Shown here: positions 11,701 through 20,755 of the stretch, piece by piece
Numbering within the stretch: the stretch's first letter is position 1
Layout of the letters: every line of letters starts with the position of its first letter
Assembly: GCF_000585995.1 (NCBI RefSeq)
Contig: NZ_CP007410.1
Span: 731,001-795,000 of the forward strand
Length of the DNA: 64,000 nucleotides
Source of the DNA: Pseudomonas brassicacearum
Lineage (GTDB): Bacteria; Pseudomonadota; Gammaproteobacteria; Pseudomonadales; Pseudomonadaceae
Direction of reading: 5' to 3'
The notes under the pieces: generated by a model
Databases searched by the model: none
Told to the model about the DNA's origin: nothing
What the model saw: the letters and a program-made list of their open reading frames with translations, nothing else
Translations under genes and position numbers: made by a program

Positions 11701-12720
11701 ATTGCCAAAGAGACCGGGCCGCTGATCCAGCCCATACGTTTCAAGCCGAAACAGGCGGTCGGCAAAGCGCCTGAGAATCTGGAGCTGGTAACCGGGGAGA
11801 GCATCTTCCAGGGCACCTATCGCAGCCCATCCAGCGCATCACAGCCGCACACTACTTATTACATCCGCAGTAAAGGCAAGTACTACCAGGTGAAGGAAGA
11901 CCCTTACTTCGGTGGTTTGTGCCTGGTGGATGCCAGTCGTCCCGGTGCCTTGTACAACCTGCCCGTCCGCAGGGTGGGGAAGGGCAAGTGGGTACACAAC
12001 GAGGTCGGGTTGAAAGGGGGCAATGATCAGATGCTTGTCCTCGGACGAGTGAATGATCTGCGGGAGGCGTTTCCCGGTCATGTCTTCCCGGATGTCTCAA
12101 GGGGTGCGTTGCAGGGCGAGGCCGTGGTGGCGAGGTTCAGCGAGGTCGCGGCGGATAACTATTTGTTCTCCCTGAACGCGCAGACCTGCGTGATCGCGTC
12201 GTTGTATAACCCGACCACCAAGGCAGGGGCCGTTATCCATTTCGATCACAATATCCGCGCACTGATCGAGCGCAGTCTGCGGGACGTGACGCGGCACCTG
12301 GGCGCTAACGCAAAGGATATTCGTGCAACCCTGGTGGGTGGCGACTGGCTGACGGGGGCTGACATTGGCGGGCGGGTCAGGTCGGCGATGCGGCGCCAGG
12401 GGCTGCGACCCACCTGGGATCATTGGTCGTATTCGTCCTGCTTCGGCAATACCTACGGTGTTTCACTGGATCTGCGCAGTGGCGTCACGACGGTATTCAA
12501 GACATCAGCCAGTCAGGTCGAACGCTACTACATACCGGTGCTGGCGCGGGCGAAACAGGGTTCTGATCCGGTGTCGGTGCGGGCTCGTGGGTTCATGACG
12601 CGCGTACGTAGCGAACCGCTGGTAGCCAATGCCAGTGGTGCTGTGCTCACCCCACAGGGGCGGCCAGCGACTGCGAAGCAGATCGAAGCCCACGCGTTCC
12701 CTACGGTGGCGCTGAGCTGA
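8755..12720 (+). CDS. Large toxin-like protein: dermonecrotic-type modules plus C-terminal CheD/CNF1-like deamidase domain
   Basis: Start ATG at 8755 follows GGGAGG at 8744; the frame is open back to 8536, but that would overlap prmA. The protein has 1321 residues. Residues about 370-520 resemble the dermonecrotic-toxin N-terminal family (DUF6543/PF20178-like; LLYAPDKPDG at 442-451), and a second similar module lies near 735-850 (LYTPDAPDG at 787-795). Two long hydrophobic segments follow (about 884-915 and 933-955). The C-terminus carries LNAQTCVIASLYNP with Cys1145, and His1162 in GAVIHFDHN, then DIRATLVGGDWL and IGGRVRSAM. Cys and His are 17 apart, as in CheD (Cys27/His44 in T. maritima), with Ser1139 where CheD has Thr21. 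I infer a glutamine deamidase of the CheD/CNF1/BLF1 fold. There is no signal peptide, no secretion genes and no small immunity gene adjacent, so a eukaryotic target is more likely than a bacterial one. An AT-rich TATATAT tract at 8684-8692 may be part of the promoter. Confidence 0.8.
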   Translation: MDNTAERQTNVNGTGPVSSPQVATAHTILEKLSRWQSAIDARLRSQMTLLEVLEEYVLVELRNHYYHGNINPHFIGTLLDTVLQRMIDQKPLASDEEQDAPYRWPDGADLGFPAERQAVIVQAVESVASGFIHHYKDYLRRHWRMVERDASLEALLRHKLDEHMTAVDLLFQPGPLEGLGGDEFREKIEALQHRWRQMSQLTALATTQERQSLEAIARLQLPDWLRGLSDADRKELKVFQDQTSQAQALLDGLLDGLGSRQAFARHLAKDYVRRAGDMDVEPDSIRVQLQWRSVMGQPVQTRSLSELLAAGPIRPDTVSVFLVENGAMLRNQPLLPGFISQMLADVDAPAGYLQALVGLYGRGDLKDAMLDWFTARLQQSAFIARCAGHLKVTHHEALKTLWEGEASQSASALRVSCLVLPNTLKCADLLLFYREDLQGDLLLYAPDKPDGQEWIELPSLWAVSVEIGAWTRSEAGREYLLQRISPRDRGVAREYFARVADKPATWDSSQDPRGAVAGFKACLEDIVAMGLNNNLAQVELDESPRWYSALPLEARRTISSLSQELLVHQHVFNKQLEGYEVFVDFAKRIVTQAIAPYMRSKGVLAPVDPATVLIDYNPGLADGKTKVASLLDLVIHGYDDNSGIDNPRKGVRSSVGQDLGQVRSAELASYIRRAYVGEQYAREVRARFLDASAPEYTARRNAYRSLLLTRMDRDLRVATGKSQLSANEFWWLTRQVTLLGESVPVSGPVYLGTVVQREGVIRFSVGGHIVMGVYVFAYFDPKGAYWLYTPDAPDGVTFRRYQDFPGAVATRLHDYVLQRVALGARAAVRRSLAALAAASIGVDTLREFNRVNDIQAEFDAYIERAISDVEDVTKSRAEVIRQQVIKGLLFASAPVCLVYPPFALLLDVAFVVVSVKQAAEAHGQGDTEGALGHWLMASWGLLFAALGGGTLAPLLGRAARSLKLVAKPMSLSEQRLRSVTPLIAKETGPLIQPIRFKPKQAVGKAPENLELVTGESIFQGTYRSPSSASQPHTTYYIRSKGKYYQVKEDPYFGGLCLVDASRPGALYNLPVRRVGKGKWVHNEVGLKGGNDQMLVLGRVNDLREAFPGHVFPDVSRGALQGEAVVARFSEVAADNYLFSLNAQTCVIASLYNPTTKAGAVIHFDHNIRALIERSLRDVTRHLGANAKDIRATLVGGDWLTGADIGGRVRSAMRRQGLRPTWDHWSYSSCFGNTYGVSLDLRSGVTTVFKTSASQVERYYIPVLARAKQGSDPVSVRARGFMTRVRSEPLVANASGAVLTPQGRPATAKQIEAHAFPTVALS

Positions 12721-12750
12721 TTCATTTGGCCGCTCTCTTGAAAAGCAGAC

Positions 12751-12787
12751 AAAAAAAGACCCCGGCCAGTGGACCGGGGTCTTTTTT
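12751..12787. terminator. Bidirectional terminator between toxin-like gene and accC
   Basis: AGACCCCGG and CCGGGGTCT form a perfect 9-bp stem flanked by seven A on one side and a run of T on the other, so it can end transcripts from both convergent genes. Confidence 0.92.
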
Positions 12788-12802
12788 ACATCACGTGAAA
12801 CA

Positions 12803-14164
12803 TCAGTGTTGGTTGCCCAACTTGTGTTCCAGGTAATGGATGTTGACGCCGCCTTTGCAGAAGCCTTCGTCACGGACCAGATCGCGGTGCAGCGGGATGT
12901 TGGTCTTGATCCCGTCCACGACGATTTCATCCAGCGCATTGCGCATGCGCGCCATGGCTTCCTCGCGGGTCGCCCCGTAGGTGATCAGCTTGCCGATCAA
13001 CGAGTCGTAGTTCGGCGGAACCGCATAGCCGCTGTACAGGTGCGAATCGACGCGAACGCCATTGCCGCCCGGGGCATGGAAATGCTTGACCGTGCCTGGG
13101 CTTGGCATGAAGGTTTTCGGGTCTTCGGCGTTGATCCGGCATTCCAGCGAGTGACCGCGGATGACCACGTCTTCCTGGGTGAACGACAGCTTGTTGCCAG
13201 CGGCGATGCTGAGCATCTCCTTGACGATGTCGATCCCGGTGACCATTTCCGAAACCGGGTGCTCCACCTGAACACGGGTGTTCATTTCGATGAAGTAGAA
13301 ACGACCGTTCTCGTACAGGAACTCGAAAGTGCCGGCGCCACGGTAGCCGATGTCGATGCAAGCCTTGACGCAGCGTGCCAGGACTTCCTCACGCGCTTTC
13401 TCGTCGATGCCCGGTGCCGGCGCTTCTTCGAGAACCTTCTGGTGACGACGTTGCAGCGAGCAATCGCGGTCGCCCAGGTGGATGGCCTGGCCCTGGCCGT
13501 CGGACAGCACCTGGACTTCGACGTGACGCGGGTTGGTCAGGAATTTTTCCAGGTAGACCATCGGGTTGCCGAACGCCGCGCCCGCTTCGGAGCGGGTCAG
13601 TTTCGCCGAGGAAATCAGGTCTTCTTCCTTGTGCACCACGCGCATGCCGCGACCACCGCCGCCGCCAGCGGCCTTGATGATCACCGGATAACCGACTTCA
13701 CGACCAATGCGCAAAGCGGTTTCTTCGTCTTCGGGCAGCGGGCCGTCGGAACCCGGAACAGTAGGTACACCGGCGGCAATCATGGCGTGCTTGGCCGAAA
13801 CCTTGTCGCCCATCAGGCGGATGGTGTCGGCTTTCGGACCAATGAAGGCAAAACCGGAGTTTTCGACCTGTTCGGCGAAGTCGGCGTTTTCCGCCAGGAA
13901 ACCGTAGCCCGGGTGAATGGCGGTGGCGCCGGTCACTTCGGCAGCGGCGATGATCGCCGGGATGTGCAGGTAAGAGTGCGCAGCCGACGCCGGACCGATG
14001 CAGACGGATTCGTCTGCCAGGCCCAGGTGCATCAGTTCTTTGTCGGCCTTGGAGTAAACGGCGACGGTCTTGATGCCCATCTCTTTGCAGGCACGCAGAA
14101 TCCGCAGGGCAATTTCACCGCGGTTGGCGATCAGTACTTTTTCCAACTTCGCAGGTTTCAACAT
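12803..14164 (-). CDS. accC: Acetyl-CoA carboxylase, biotin carboxylase subunit
   Basis: ATP-grasp enzyme that carboxylates the biotin on AccB, the first half of malonyl-CoA synthesis. Start chosen at the ATG at 14164 ([19 protein letters not shown], 453 residues), preceded by GGAGAG; a TTG seven codons earlier overlaps the accB stop. Motifs: [15 protein letters not shown], the glycine loop [11 protein letters not shown], and [18 protein letters not shown]. Downstream of accB with a 17-base gap, as in the standard accBC operon; a bidirectional terminator follows. Confidence 0.98.
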   Translation of the reverse strand: MLKPAKLEKVLIANRGEIALRILRACKEMGIKTVAVYSKADKELMHLGLADESVCIGPASAAHSYLHIPAIIAAAEVTGATAIHPGYGFLAENADFAEQVENSGFAFIGPKADTIRLMGDKVSAKHAMIAAGVPTVPGSDGPLPEDEETALRIGREVGYPVIIKAAGGGGGRGMRVVHKEEDLISSAKLTRSEAGAAFGNPMVYLEKFLTNPRHVEVQVLSDGQGQAIHLGDRDCSLQRRHQKVLEEAPAPGIDEKAREEVLARCVKACIDIGYRGAGTFEFLYENGRFYFIEMNTRVQVEHPVSEMVTGIDIVKEMLSIAAGNKLSFTQEDVVIRGHSLECRINAEDPKTFMPSPGTVKHFHAPGGNGVRVDSHLYSGYAVPPNYDSLIGKLITYGATREEAMARMRNALDEIVVDGIKTNIPLHRDLVRDEGFCKGGVNIHYLEHKLGNQH

Positions 14165-14181
14165 CGAAAGCTCTCCGCGGT

Positions 14182-14646
14182 TCAAACGATGGTGAACAGC
14201 GGTTGGTCGTACTCAACCGGCTGGCCGTCTTCAACGAGGATGGACTCGATCACACCGCTGGTTTCAGCTTCGATGTGGTTCATCATCTTCATGGCTTCGA
14301 CGATGCACAGGGTGTCGCCTTTCTTCACGGTCTGGCCGACTTCAACGAAGGACGGCGAGGATGGGGAAGACTTGCGATAGAACGTGCCCACCATTGGCGA
14401 CCGGGCGACGGTGCCGTTGAGGGTTGGCGCGGCAGGTGCTGCTGGAGCCGCGGCGGCAACGGGCGCTGCTGCCGGAGCAGGTGCGGCGGCCGGAGCGTGC
14501 ATCGGCGCCGGTGCGTAGAACTGCTGGGCCGGGGTCTTGCTGTGGCGGCTGATGCGTACGGACTCTTCGCCTTCCTTGATCTCGAGCTCGTCGATGCCGG
14601 ACTCTTCCAGCAATTCGATCAGTTTCTTAACTTTACGGATATCCAT
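14182..14646 (-). CDS. accB: Acetyl-CoA carboxylase biotin carboxyl carrier protein
   Basis: Carries the biotin that shuttles carboxyl groups between AccC and AccAD. The 154 residues comprise an N-terminal helical region, an Ala/Pro-rich linker (about 45-78) and a biotinyl domain with the modified lysine in [12 protein letters not shown] (Lys120). Upstream of accC and 48 bases downstream of aroQ, all on the minus strand, so aroQ-accB-accC are likely co-transcribed. Confidence 0.98.
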   Translation of the reverse strand: MDIRKVKKLIELLEESGIDELEIKEGEESVRISRHSKTPAQQFYAPAPMHAPAAAPAPAAAPVAAAAPAAPAAPTLNGTVARSPMVGTFYRKSSPSSPSFVEVGQTVKKGDTLCIVEAMKMMNHIEAETSGVIESILVEDGQPVEYDQPLFTIV

Positions 14647-14694
14647 GAATCATCAACTCCCAAGGGTCGGTCAGGGGCGTTTAACGCTTGTTGT

Positions 14695-15147
14695 TCAAGC
14701 TGTTGCCTGTTTTTCAAGCTGTTCCAGGGCGGCCTCCAGGGCCAGTCGGTAACCGCTGGCGCCAAGGCCGCAGATCACTCCCACCGCTACATCGGAGAAG
14801 TAAGAGTGATGGCGGAAAGGTTCGCGTTTGTGCACGTTGGACAAATGCACTTCGATGAATGGGATGCTCACCGCCAGCAGCGCGTCACGTAATGCGACAC
14901 TTGTGTGCGTAAAAGCTGCGGGATTGATCAAAATGAAGTCCACGCCTTCGCCACGCGCGGCATGGATGCGGTCGATCAATTCATATTCGGCGTTGCTTTG
15001 CAGGTAGAGCAAATGATGGCCAGCGGTGCGGGCCCGTTGTTCCAGGTCCTGGTTGATCTGGGCCAGGGTCACGGCCCCGTAGACGCCCGGTTCACGGGTG
15101 CCCAGCAGGTTCAGGTTGGGTCCGTGCAGGACCAATAGGGTCGCCAT
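14695..15147 (-). CDS. aroQ: Type II 3-dehydroquinate dehydratase
   Basis: Third step of the shikimate pathway (3-dehydroquinate to 3-dehydroshikimate). 150 residues, the usual type II length. The N-terminus [20 protein letters not shown] holds the catalytic Arg18 and Tyr23; [17 protein letters not shown] and [11 protein letters not shown] complete the active site. It heads the aroQ-accBC group. Confidence 0.98.
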   Translation of the reverse strand: MATLLVLHGPNLNLLGTREPGVYGAVTLAQINQDLEQRARTAGHHLLYLQSNAEYELIDRIHAARGEGVDFILINPAAFTHTSVALRDALLAVSIPFIEVHLSNVHKREPFRHHSYFSDVAVGVICGLGASGYRLALEAALEQLEKQATA

Positions 15148-15317
15148 CTGCTGTTCCTTGTTATCTGTGAGCAGGTGTCAGAACCCGGCGACTATGCCGC
15201 AAAGCCTTTATGACTGTCCAGTTCTCTGCAATAGCCAGCACGATGACCGATGTTTGCGCGAAATTTGTGACCCAGGTCTCTGATCCAGTCATACGGTTGG
15301 AAATCGCACCCTTGTGG

Positions 15318-15707
15318 GAGCATCAATTCCAGGGTCCCCCTCGAATCAATGTGGGAGCGAGCTTGCTCGCGATGACGCCGGCACGTCCGACATCGATGCA
15401 AGCTGACCCACCGCTATCGCGAGCAAGCTCGCTCCCACAGGGGATCTGAGGTGAGCATCAATTCCAGGGTTCCCTCGAATCAATGTGGGAGCGAGCTTGC
15501 TCGCGATGACGGCGGCACATCCAGCATCGATGCAAGCTGACCCACCGCTATCGCGAGCAAGCTCGCTCCCACAGGGGATCTGAGGTGAGCATCAATTCCA
15601 GGATTCCCTCGAATCAATGTGGGAGCGAGCTTGCTCGCGATGACGCCGGCACGTCCGACATCGATGCAAGCTGACCCGCCGCTATCGCGAGCAAGCTCGC
15701 TCCCACA
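15318..15707. repeat. Tandem array of three REPINs, 134-bp period
   Basis: Three near-identical units, each a 44-base spacer (starting GAGCATCAATTCCAGGG) followed by a 90-base inverted REP pair. The REPINs lie at 15350-15439, 15484-15573 and 15618-15707, exactly 134 bases apart. They fill most of the gap between aroQ and the chemoreceptor gene; in 15148-15317 I see no gene. Tandem duplication with few point changes implies recent amplification. Confidence 0.95.
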
Positions 15708-15728
15708 GTGTTCATGCAGCCTGTGGCG

Positions 15729-17675
15729 CTAAACCCGAAATGCCTGCACGGCCGTGTGTAAACGTCCGCCCAGCACCAGGAGATTGTCGCCCTGTTCCCG
15801 CCCCTGTCCGATGCGCAGCAGGTTGTCCCCACCGAGTTGGTGAATCCGCTCGCTGTGATCGCGGATTTCGCTGACGGCGCCGCTTTGTTGGGCGGTGACA
15901 TCGGCGATGCGCACTGCGGTGTCGGAGATGGTCTGGATGGCCCCGACGATTTTATCCAGCGCGCCGTCAGCCGCTTGCGCCTGGCTGGCGGTGGCTTCGG
16001 CGTGTTCGACCTGGGCGCGCATGCCGTCCACCGACTGGCGCGCGGCCAGTTGCAGGCGGGCGATCAGCGCCTGGATTTCGGCCGTGGCCCCTGCCGTGCG
16101 TTGGGCCAGTGACCGAACTTCCTCCGCCACCACCGCAAACCCCCGGCCCATCTCCCCGGCGCGGGCCGCTTCGATAGCGGCGTTGAGGGCCAGTAGGTTG
16201 GTCTGGTCGGCAATCGAGCGAATCACCGTCAGCACACCGCCGATGGTGGCCGATTCCTCGGCTAGCTGTTCGATCATTTGCGCGTTTCCCTGCACTTCGC
16301 CCACCAGCGCGTGCAGACCCGTGAGGCTCAGGCCGATGACTTTCTGCCCATGCTCCACGGCGTGCCCGGCGCTACGGCTGGCGTCTGCGGCCTGGCTGGC
16401 ATCGCCGGCCACCTGCTGGATCGTCGCTTCCAGTTCACTGAGGGAATCACGGATCAGCGCCGTGTCACCGGCCTGATGCTCGGCGCCGCTGTGCAGTTCG
16501 CCACTCAGCTCGGCCAGGGCCCGGCTGCTGCCGGCGACCTGCTCGGCGTTCACGCGGATGGTGCCCACCAAGTCCACCAGATAAGCTCGCAGGCGATTGA
16601 GCGAGGCTTCGATGTCTTGCAGTTCGCGGTTGCTGGCACCCACGCGGATGTCACGGCTGAAGTCCCCTTCGGCCCAGGTCGACAGGGCCGGTGCCAGGTG
16701 CGTCAAGGTCCGCGCCAAGCGTCGCTGCAAGGTGTCGATGAGCAGGGCGATCAGCAGGATCAGGCCAATCATCACGCCCTGGATCAAGCGCACCTCTCCC
16801 TGGATCTGCCCATGTTGGGCGCGAACCGCAGGCTCCATGGCATCGATTGCCTGTTGCACCTCGGCGGTTTTCAGGTGCGTAGCATTGCTCAATTCAGTGC
16901 GTTTCTGGATCAGTTCGCGGGTCCGTCCCAGTTCCGCAGGGTAGCGACCGAGCAGGCTGTTGAGCTCACGCTTGAGGGCGATGCCAGCGTCTTCGGCGGC
17001 GGTTTTTTCCTCGGTTTGCAAACCCATCAGCGCGGCAAAGTCATCGCTGCCGGATTCGCTGTTGGCCGTGACACCGAGTAGCGGCAGGCCGTCCAGGCGT
17101 TCGGCTTGCGCACGGATACTGGCCACCTCTCGCTCGACATCGGCGGCCAATTCGCTGCGGCCACTGCTGACCAGTTTGTCCCGCGCAAGGGACAATCGAC
17201 CCAGATGCTGCGATGCGGCGAACAACGGTGGCAGGTAGGCCGGGGCGCCATTGGCGTATTGGGCCAGTTGATCGAGGCTGGCGCTCAGTTCACGTTCGGC
17301 CTGCAACAGCAAGGCCTGTGGATCGCCCGCCAGTTTGCCGGCAGCCAGCAGATCGGTCTTGCTGAAGCCGTCGAGGTTCGACAGGCTCGGGCGCAGGGTT
17401 TTGGCCAGTTCCGGCGGGAACTGATCCAGATCTTTTTGCAGGGTTTCCAACGCCTGGGTGGCGGCGCTCAAGCGCAGGGCATCGCCGCTGGCCAGATAGT
17501 CTTCGATGTTGCGCGCCACGTCGCCCTGGAATTGTCGCGACAGGCCCAGGTAGCGCTCCATCAGCAGATAGGGGCGCTCCAGGGCGATTTGCGACCACCA
17601 CAACGTGGCGCCGAGGCCAAGGCACACGGCAACTAAAAGAAGGGTATTGAGATTGGTCAGCAGCTTCAGGCGCAT
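15729..17675 (-). CDS. Methyl-accepting chemotaxis protein, CtpL-like
   Basis: Inner-membrane chemoreceptor of 648 residues from the ATG at 17675. There is an N-terminal transmembrane helix ([15 protein letters not shown]), a long helical periplasmic sensor region of about 270 residues, a second helix ([14 protein letters not shown]), a HAMP region and a signalling domain with the hairpin-tip segment [21 protein letters not shown]. By position beside gcbA and aroQ it corresponds to PA4844 (CtpL, a phosphate chemoreceptor with a helical bimodular sensor). The orthology is inferred from synteny; the ligand here is not shown by the sequence. Confidence 0.88.
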   Translation of the reverse strand: MRLKLLTNLNTLLLVAVCLGLGATLWWSQIALERPYLLMERYLGLSRQFQGDVARNIEDYLASGDALRLSAATQALETLQKDLDQFPPELAKTLRPSLSNLDGFSKTDLLAAGKLAGDPQALLLQAERELSASLDQLAQYANGAPAYLPPLFAASQHLGRLSLARDKLVSSGRSELAADVEREVASIRAQAERLDGLPLLGVTANSESGSDDFAALMGLQTEEKTAAEDAGIALKRELNSLLGRYPAELGRTRELIQKRTELSNATHLKTAEVQQAIDAMEPAVRAQHGQIQGEVRLIQGVMIGLILLIALLIDTLQRRLARTLTHLAPALSTWAEGDFSRDIRVGASNRELQDIEASLNRLRAYLVDLVGTIRVNAEQVAGSSRALAELSGELHSGAEHQAGDTALIRDSLSELEATIQQVAGDASQAADASRSAGHAVEHGQKVIGLSLTGLHALVGEVQGNAQMIEQLAEESATIGGVLTVIRSIADQTNLLALNAAIEAARAGEMGRGFAVVAEEVRSLAQRTAGATAEIQALIARLQLAARQSVDGMRAQVEHAEATASQAQAADGALDKIVGAIQTISDTAVRIADVTAQQSGAVSEIRDHSERIHQLGGDNLLRIGQGREQGDNLLVLGGRLHTAVQAFRV

Positions 17676-17727
17676 CAAGTGTCTACCGGGGGCAGAATCG
17701 TAAGTGCCTGAAGTTATTGCGTTTGAG

Positions 17728-19398
17728 TTACAGGTTTATGACCGAATCGGTCGATTCCGATGAAAAGGTGGCACTTTGCTTTGATTGCCGGGCGCCCTGC
17801 ACCCGATTGCGTCCGGCGTGCTTGGCGCGGTACAGCGCTTCGTCCGCCTGACTGGCCATCATCAGGCTGTCGCAGTCATCGCTCATCTCCACCACGCCGG
17901 CGCTGAAGGTGCACCACAGATCATGGGGCTGGGCCGGGTAGTGAATCTCGGCAAAGCGTTGGCGGATTTCATCCAGCACCTTGTAGGCGGCATCGATGTC
18001 GGTATCGGGCATGACGATGGCGAACTCTTCACCGCCGTAGCGGCCGATGAAGTCGGTCTTGCGCAGGCGCTGCTTGAGAAACAGCGCGAGGCTCTTGATC
18101 ACCCGGTCGCCCATGGGGTGGCCATGGCTGTCATTGACCCGCTTGAAATGGTCGATGTCGAGCATGGCAAAGCTCAGGGGCTTGCCTTCGCGGCGGGCGC
18201 GGAAGCTGCAATCTTCGAGCAGTTGCAGGATATGGGTGTGGTTATAGAGCCCAGTGAGACTGTCACGCACCATTCGCGCCTTGAGGTTGCGGGCCCGGGC
18301 GGCGCGGTTGCGCACCGTGGTGATCAGGTGCCGGGGCTTGATCGGTTTGGTCAGGAAGTCATCGCCGCCTTCGCTCATGGCGTCGAGTTGCTTGTCCAGG
18401 TCGTCTTCGGCGGACAGGTAAATGATCGGCACACTGACGTAGCGGTCATTGTGGCGGATCACCTTCGCCAGTTCCGTGCCGGTGCAGGCCGGCATGTACA
18501 TGTCGAGGATGATCAGGTCGGGCTGGAAATCCGCCAGCTCGGCCATGGCCTGGATCGGCTCGATCAACGTGCGGGTGACGATGCCGGCGCTGTTGAGCAG
18601 GCGTTCGGTGTGCAAGGCCTGGGCGCGAGAGTCGTCGATGATCAGCACTTTGTAGGGTTCGTATTGGGCGACGCAGGTCAACACTTCGATCTTTTCCAGC
18701 AGGCTCGAGGCTTCGAGGGTGCCGGTGAGGAACTCCTGGCCACCGGCGCGCACGGCCGCCAGGCGTGTCGGGGTGTCGGTTTCCAGCAGGCTGAAGAACA
18801 GCAGCGGCAGCGGCTGCTCCAGGCCTTCCTGGGCTTCGGCTGCCAGCTTCAGGCCGATGCCGGGGCCGCTGAAGTCCACGTCCATGACAATCGCCGCCGG
18901 CAAGCGCTCGACCATCGAGGCGCGAAACGCCGCGACACTGTCCAGGGCCAGGGCGCTGAGGCCGAAGAACTCCAACTGTTTGGCCAGGCGCTCGGCGCGG
19001 TCATGGTCTTGCAGCATCACGTAGATGGGCTTGCGCAGCGGTGGCAGGAAGGTTTGTTCGAGTTGGTCGCCATGGCGCAGGCCGGTGCGGGACAGGCGCT
19101 GCATCAGGCGATTGATTTCGGTGATCAGGTGACTGCTCAGGCGCCCGCGATTGGCGTCTACCGCTTGCAGCGACTGGCTGATGCCCTGGGCAAGCTGGGA
19201 GTGCTCAGGCTGTTCGAAGCGCTCGGCAAAGCGCAGCAGGCGCAGATTGGCTTCGCTAAGCTCGGACAGATCGGTGCTCGACCATTCCGAGCGTTGCAGG
19301 CGCTGCCAGATCTCCAGGATCTGACGAGCCTGATGAATTACCCGCTGGGCAAAGTGGTGCTTGAGGCGCTCACGGCTGGGGTCTTCTGGCTCGGTCAT
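17728..19398 (-). CDS. gcbA: Diguanylate cyclase with tandem receiver-like domains (GcbA/AdcA type)
   Basis: Makes cyclic di-GMP. The 556 residues show an N-terminal helical region (1-130), a degenerate receiver (about 130-240), and a receiver with [11 protein letters not shown] and phospho-Asp in [14 protein letters not shown]. The C-terminal GGDEF domain has the active site GGEEF at residues 455-459, preceded five residues upstream by an RKTD (RxxD) inhibitory site. GcbA promotes biofilm formation in P. fluorescens and its PA4843 homologue acts in dispersal; position beside the CtpL-like gene matches. The 286-base gap upstream (19399-19684) holds the divergent promoters but no gene. Confidence 0.93.
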   Translation of the reverse strand: MTEPEDPSRERLKHHFAQRVIHQARQILEIWQRLQRSEWSSTDLSELSEANLRLLRFAERFEQPEHSQLAQGISQSLQAVDANRGRLSSHLITEINRLMQRLSRTGLRHGDQLEQTFLPPLRKPIYVMLQDHDRAERLAKQLEFFGLSALALDSVAAFRASMVERLPAAIVMDVDFSGPGIGLKLAAEAQEGLEQPLPLLFFSLLETDTPTRLAAVRAGGQEFLTGTLEASSLLEKIEVLTCVAQYEPYKVLIIDDSRAQALHTERLLNSAGIVTRTLIEPIQAMAELADFQPDLIILDMYMPACTGTELAKVIRHNDRYVSVPIIYLSAEDDLDKQLDAMSEGGDDFLTKPIKPRHLITTVRNRAARARNLKARMVRDSLTGLYNHTHILQLLEDCSFRARREGKPLSFAMLDIDHFKRVNDSHGHPMGDRVIKSLALFLKQRLRKTDFIGRYGGEEFAIVMPDTDIDAAYKVLDEIRQRFAEIHYPAQPHDLWCTFSAGVVEMSDDCDSLMMASQADEALYRAKHAGRNRVQGARQSKQSATFSSESTDSVINL

Positions 19399-19684
19399 AT
19401 CCTGACTACTAGTTAGGGTGCATGCTGAGGTCGACTGGTGGCTCTATGCTAGCACCTCTTTCCCTCGGCCATATATGTCATACGTCAATATTATGTCTAG
19501 CTGCGAAATTCAGTTTGTGACCGGTTAGTCTCGTAGGCCGATGGCAACGCTTCCTTTATAGTGGCAGATCGATTGCCCTGTCGTGGCCGGCATGATTCGC
19601 GCCGCATTATCGCGTTTCAAATCAGGCACGATGGCGTAGGGTTGTGGTCGAACCGTGAACTCAAGTGATTGAAGGGACATCGCC

Positions 19685-20752
19685 ATGCTGGACTGGAAAA
19701 ACCGCGCGGGCAGCGCGCCTGAACGTGCCGCCGAACCGAAATCGGCCACCCGCAGCTACCTGGGTGGGCTGTTTTTCAGCCGGGCACTGGCCTCGCTGAT
19801 CGGCCTGTACCTGCTGGTGGCCGTCGCCGTCGGCTGGTATTGGAGCCAGGAACCCGCCCTGTTCCCCGTGCAGCAAAATGCCCAGGCGGCAGCCGAGAAG
19901 GACGGTCGGCAAATGGTGGTGGGCTACACCACCGTCGAGACCCTCAAGACCGTGGCCGGGACGCTGCTGACCAAACCCGGCGGCTACATTTCCAATGATC
20001 GCTTCCCGCCAGGCCTGTGGATGGACAACATGCCGAGCTGGGAATACGGTGTGCTGGTGCAGGTCCGCGACCTGAGCCGCGCCTTGCGCAAGGACTTCGC
20101 CCGCTCCCAGTCCCAGTCCGCCGAGGACGCCGACCTGGCCAAGGCCGAGCCGCGTTTCAACTTTGATAACCGCAGTTGGGTGCTGCCCTCCAGTGAGTCG
20201 GAATACCAGGAAGGCATCAATTCCCTGAGCCGTTATCAGGCCCGGTTGTCCGACCCGACCCAGAAAAACGCCTTGTTCTACGCGCGCGCCGACAACCTGA
20301 ACAACTGGTTGGGCGATGTCGGCACCCGCCTGGGTTCGCTGTCCCAGCGCCTGTCGGCCAGTGTCGGCCGGGTCAAGCTCAACACTTCGCTGAAAACCGA
20401 AGTCCCGGCCCCAGGCCAGGTGCCGCAGGTGGATGAAGAGGTGGTCGAGACCCCGTGGTTGCAGATCGACAACGTGTTCTATGAAGCCCGCGGCCAGGCC
20501 TGGGCACTGTCGCACTTGCTGCGCGCCATCGAGGTGGACTTCGCCGATGTGCTGGCGAAAAAGAACGCCACAGTCAGCGTGCGGCAGATCATTCGGGAGC
20601 TGGAAGCCTCCCAGGAGCCGGTCTGGAGCCCGATGATCCTCAATGGCAGCGGCTTCGGTGTATTGGCGAACCACTCGCTGGTGATGGCCAACTACATCTC
20701 CCGCGCCAACGCGGCGGTGATCGACTTGCGGCAATTGCTGAACCAGGGCTGA
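19685..20752 (+). CDS. DUF2333 inner-membrane protein
   Basis: 355 residues, function unknown. One transmembrane helix near the N-terminus (ALASLIGLYLLVAVAVGWYW, about 36-55) is followed by a periplasmic domain that matches the DUF2333 family (YISNDRFPPGLWMDNMPSWE, VFYEARGQAWALSHLLRAI). Three bases before the Nudix gene, so probably translated from one message. Syntenic with PA4842. Confidence 0.88.
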   Translation: MLDWKNRAGSAPERAAEPKSATRSYLGGLFFSRALASLIGLYLLVAVAVGWYWSQEPALFPVQQNAQAAAEKDGRQMVVGYTTVETLKTVAGTLLTKPGGYISNDRFPPGLWMDNMPSWEYGVLVQVRDLSRALRKDFARSQSQSAEDADLAKAEPRFNFDNRSWVLPSSESEYQEGINSLSRYQARLSDPTQKNALFYARADNLNNWLGDVGTRLGSLSQRLSASVGRVKLNTSLKTEVPAPGQVPQVDEEVVETPWLQIDNVFYEARGQAWALSHLLRAIEVDFADVLAKKNATVSVRQIIRELEASQEPVWSPMILNGSGFGVLANHSLVMANYISRANAAVIDLRQLLNQG

Positions 20753-20755
20753 TCC

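Noticed and set aside
8755..12720. Cargo of the VgrG-DUF4123 pair, or an antibacterial toxin with immunity gene
   Set aside because: It lies 11.5 kb away on the other side of many core genes, has no PAAR or MIX-like start, and there is no small immunity-type gene on either side.
12806..14380. 524-residue plus-strand open frame
   Set aside because: Antisense to accC and accB; no recognisable domain.
15318..15707. Possible CRISPR array
   Set aside because: Repeats are 90-base inverted REP pairs with near-identical spacers, not short repeats with unique spacers; no cas genes.
17785..19416. 543-residue plus-strand open frame
   Set aside because: Antisense to gcbA, which has complete GGDEF and receiver motifs.
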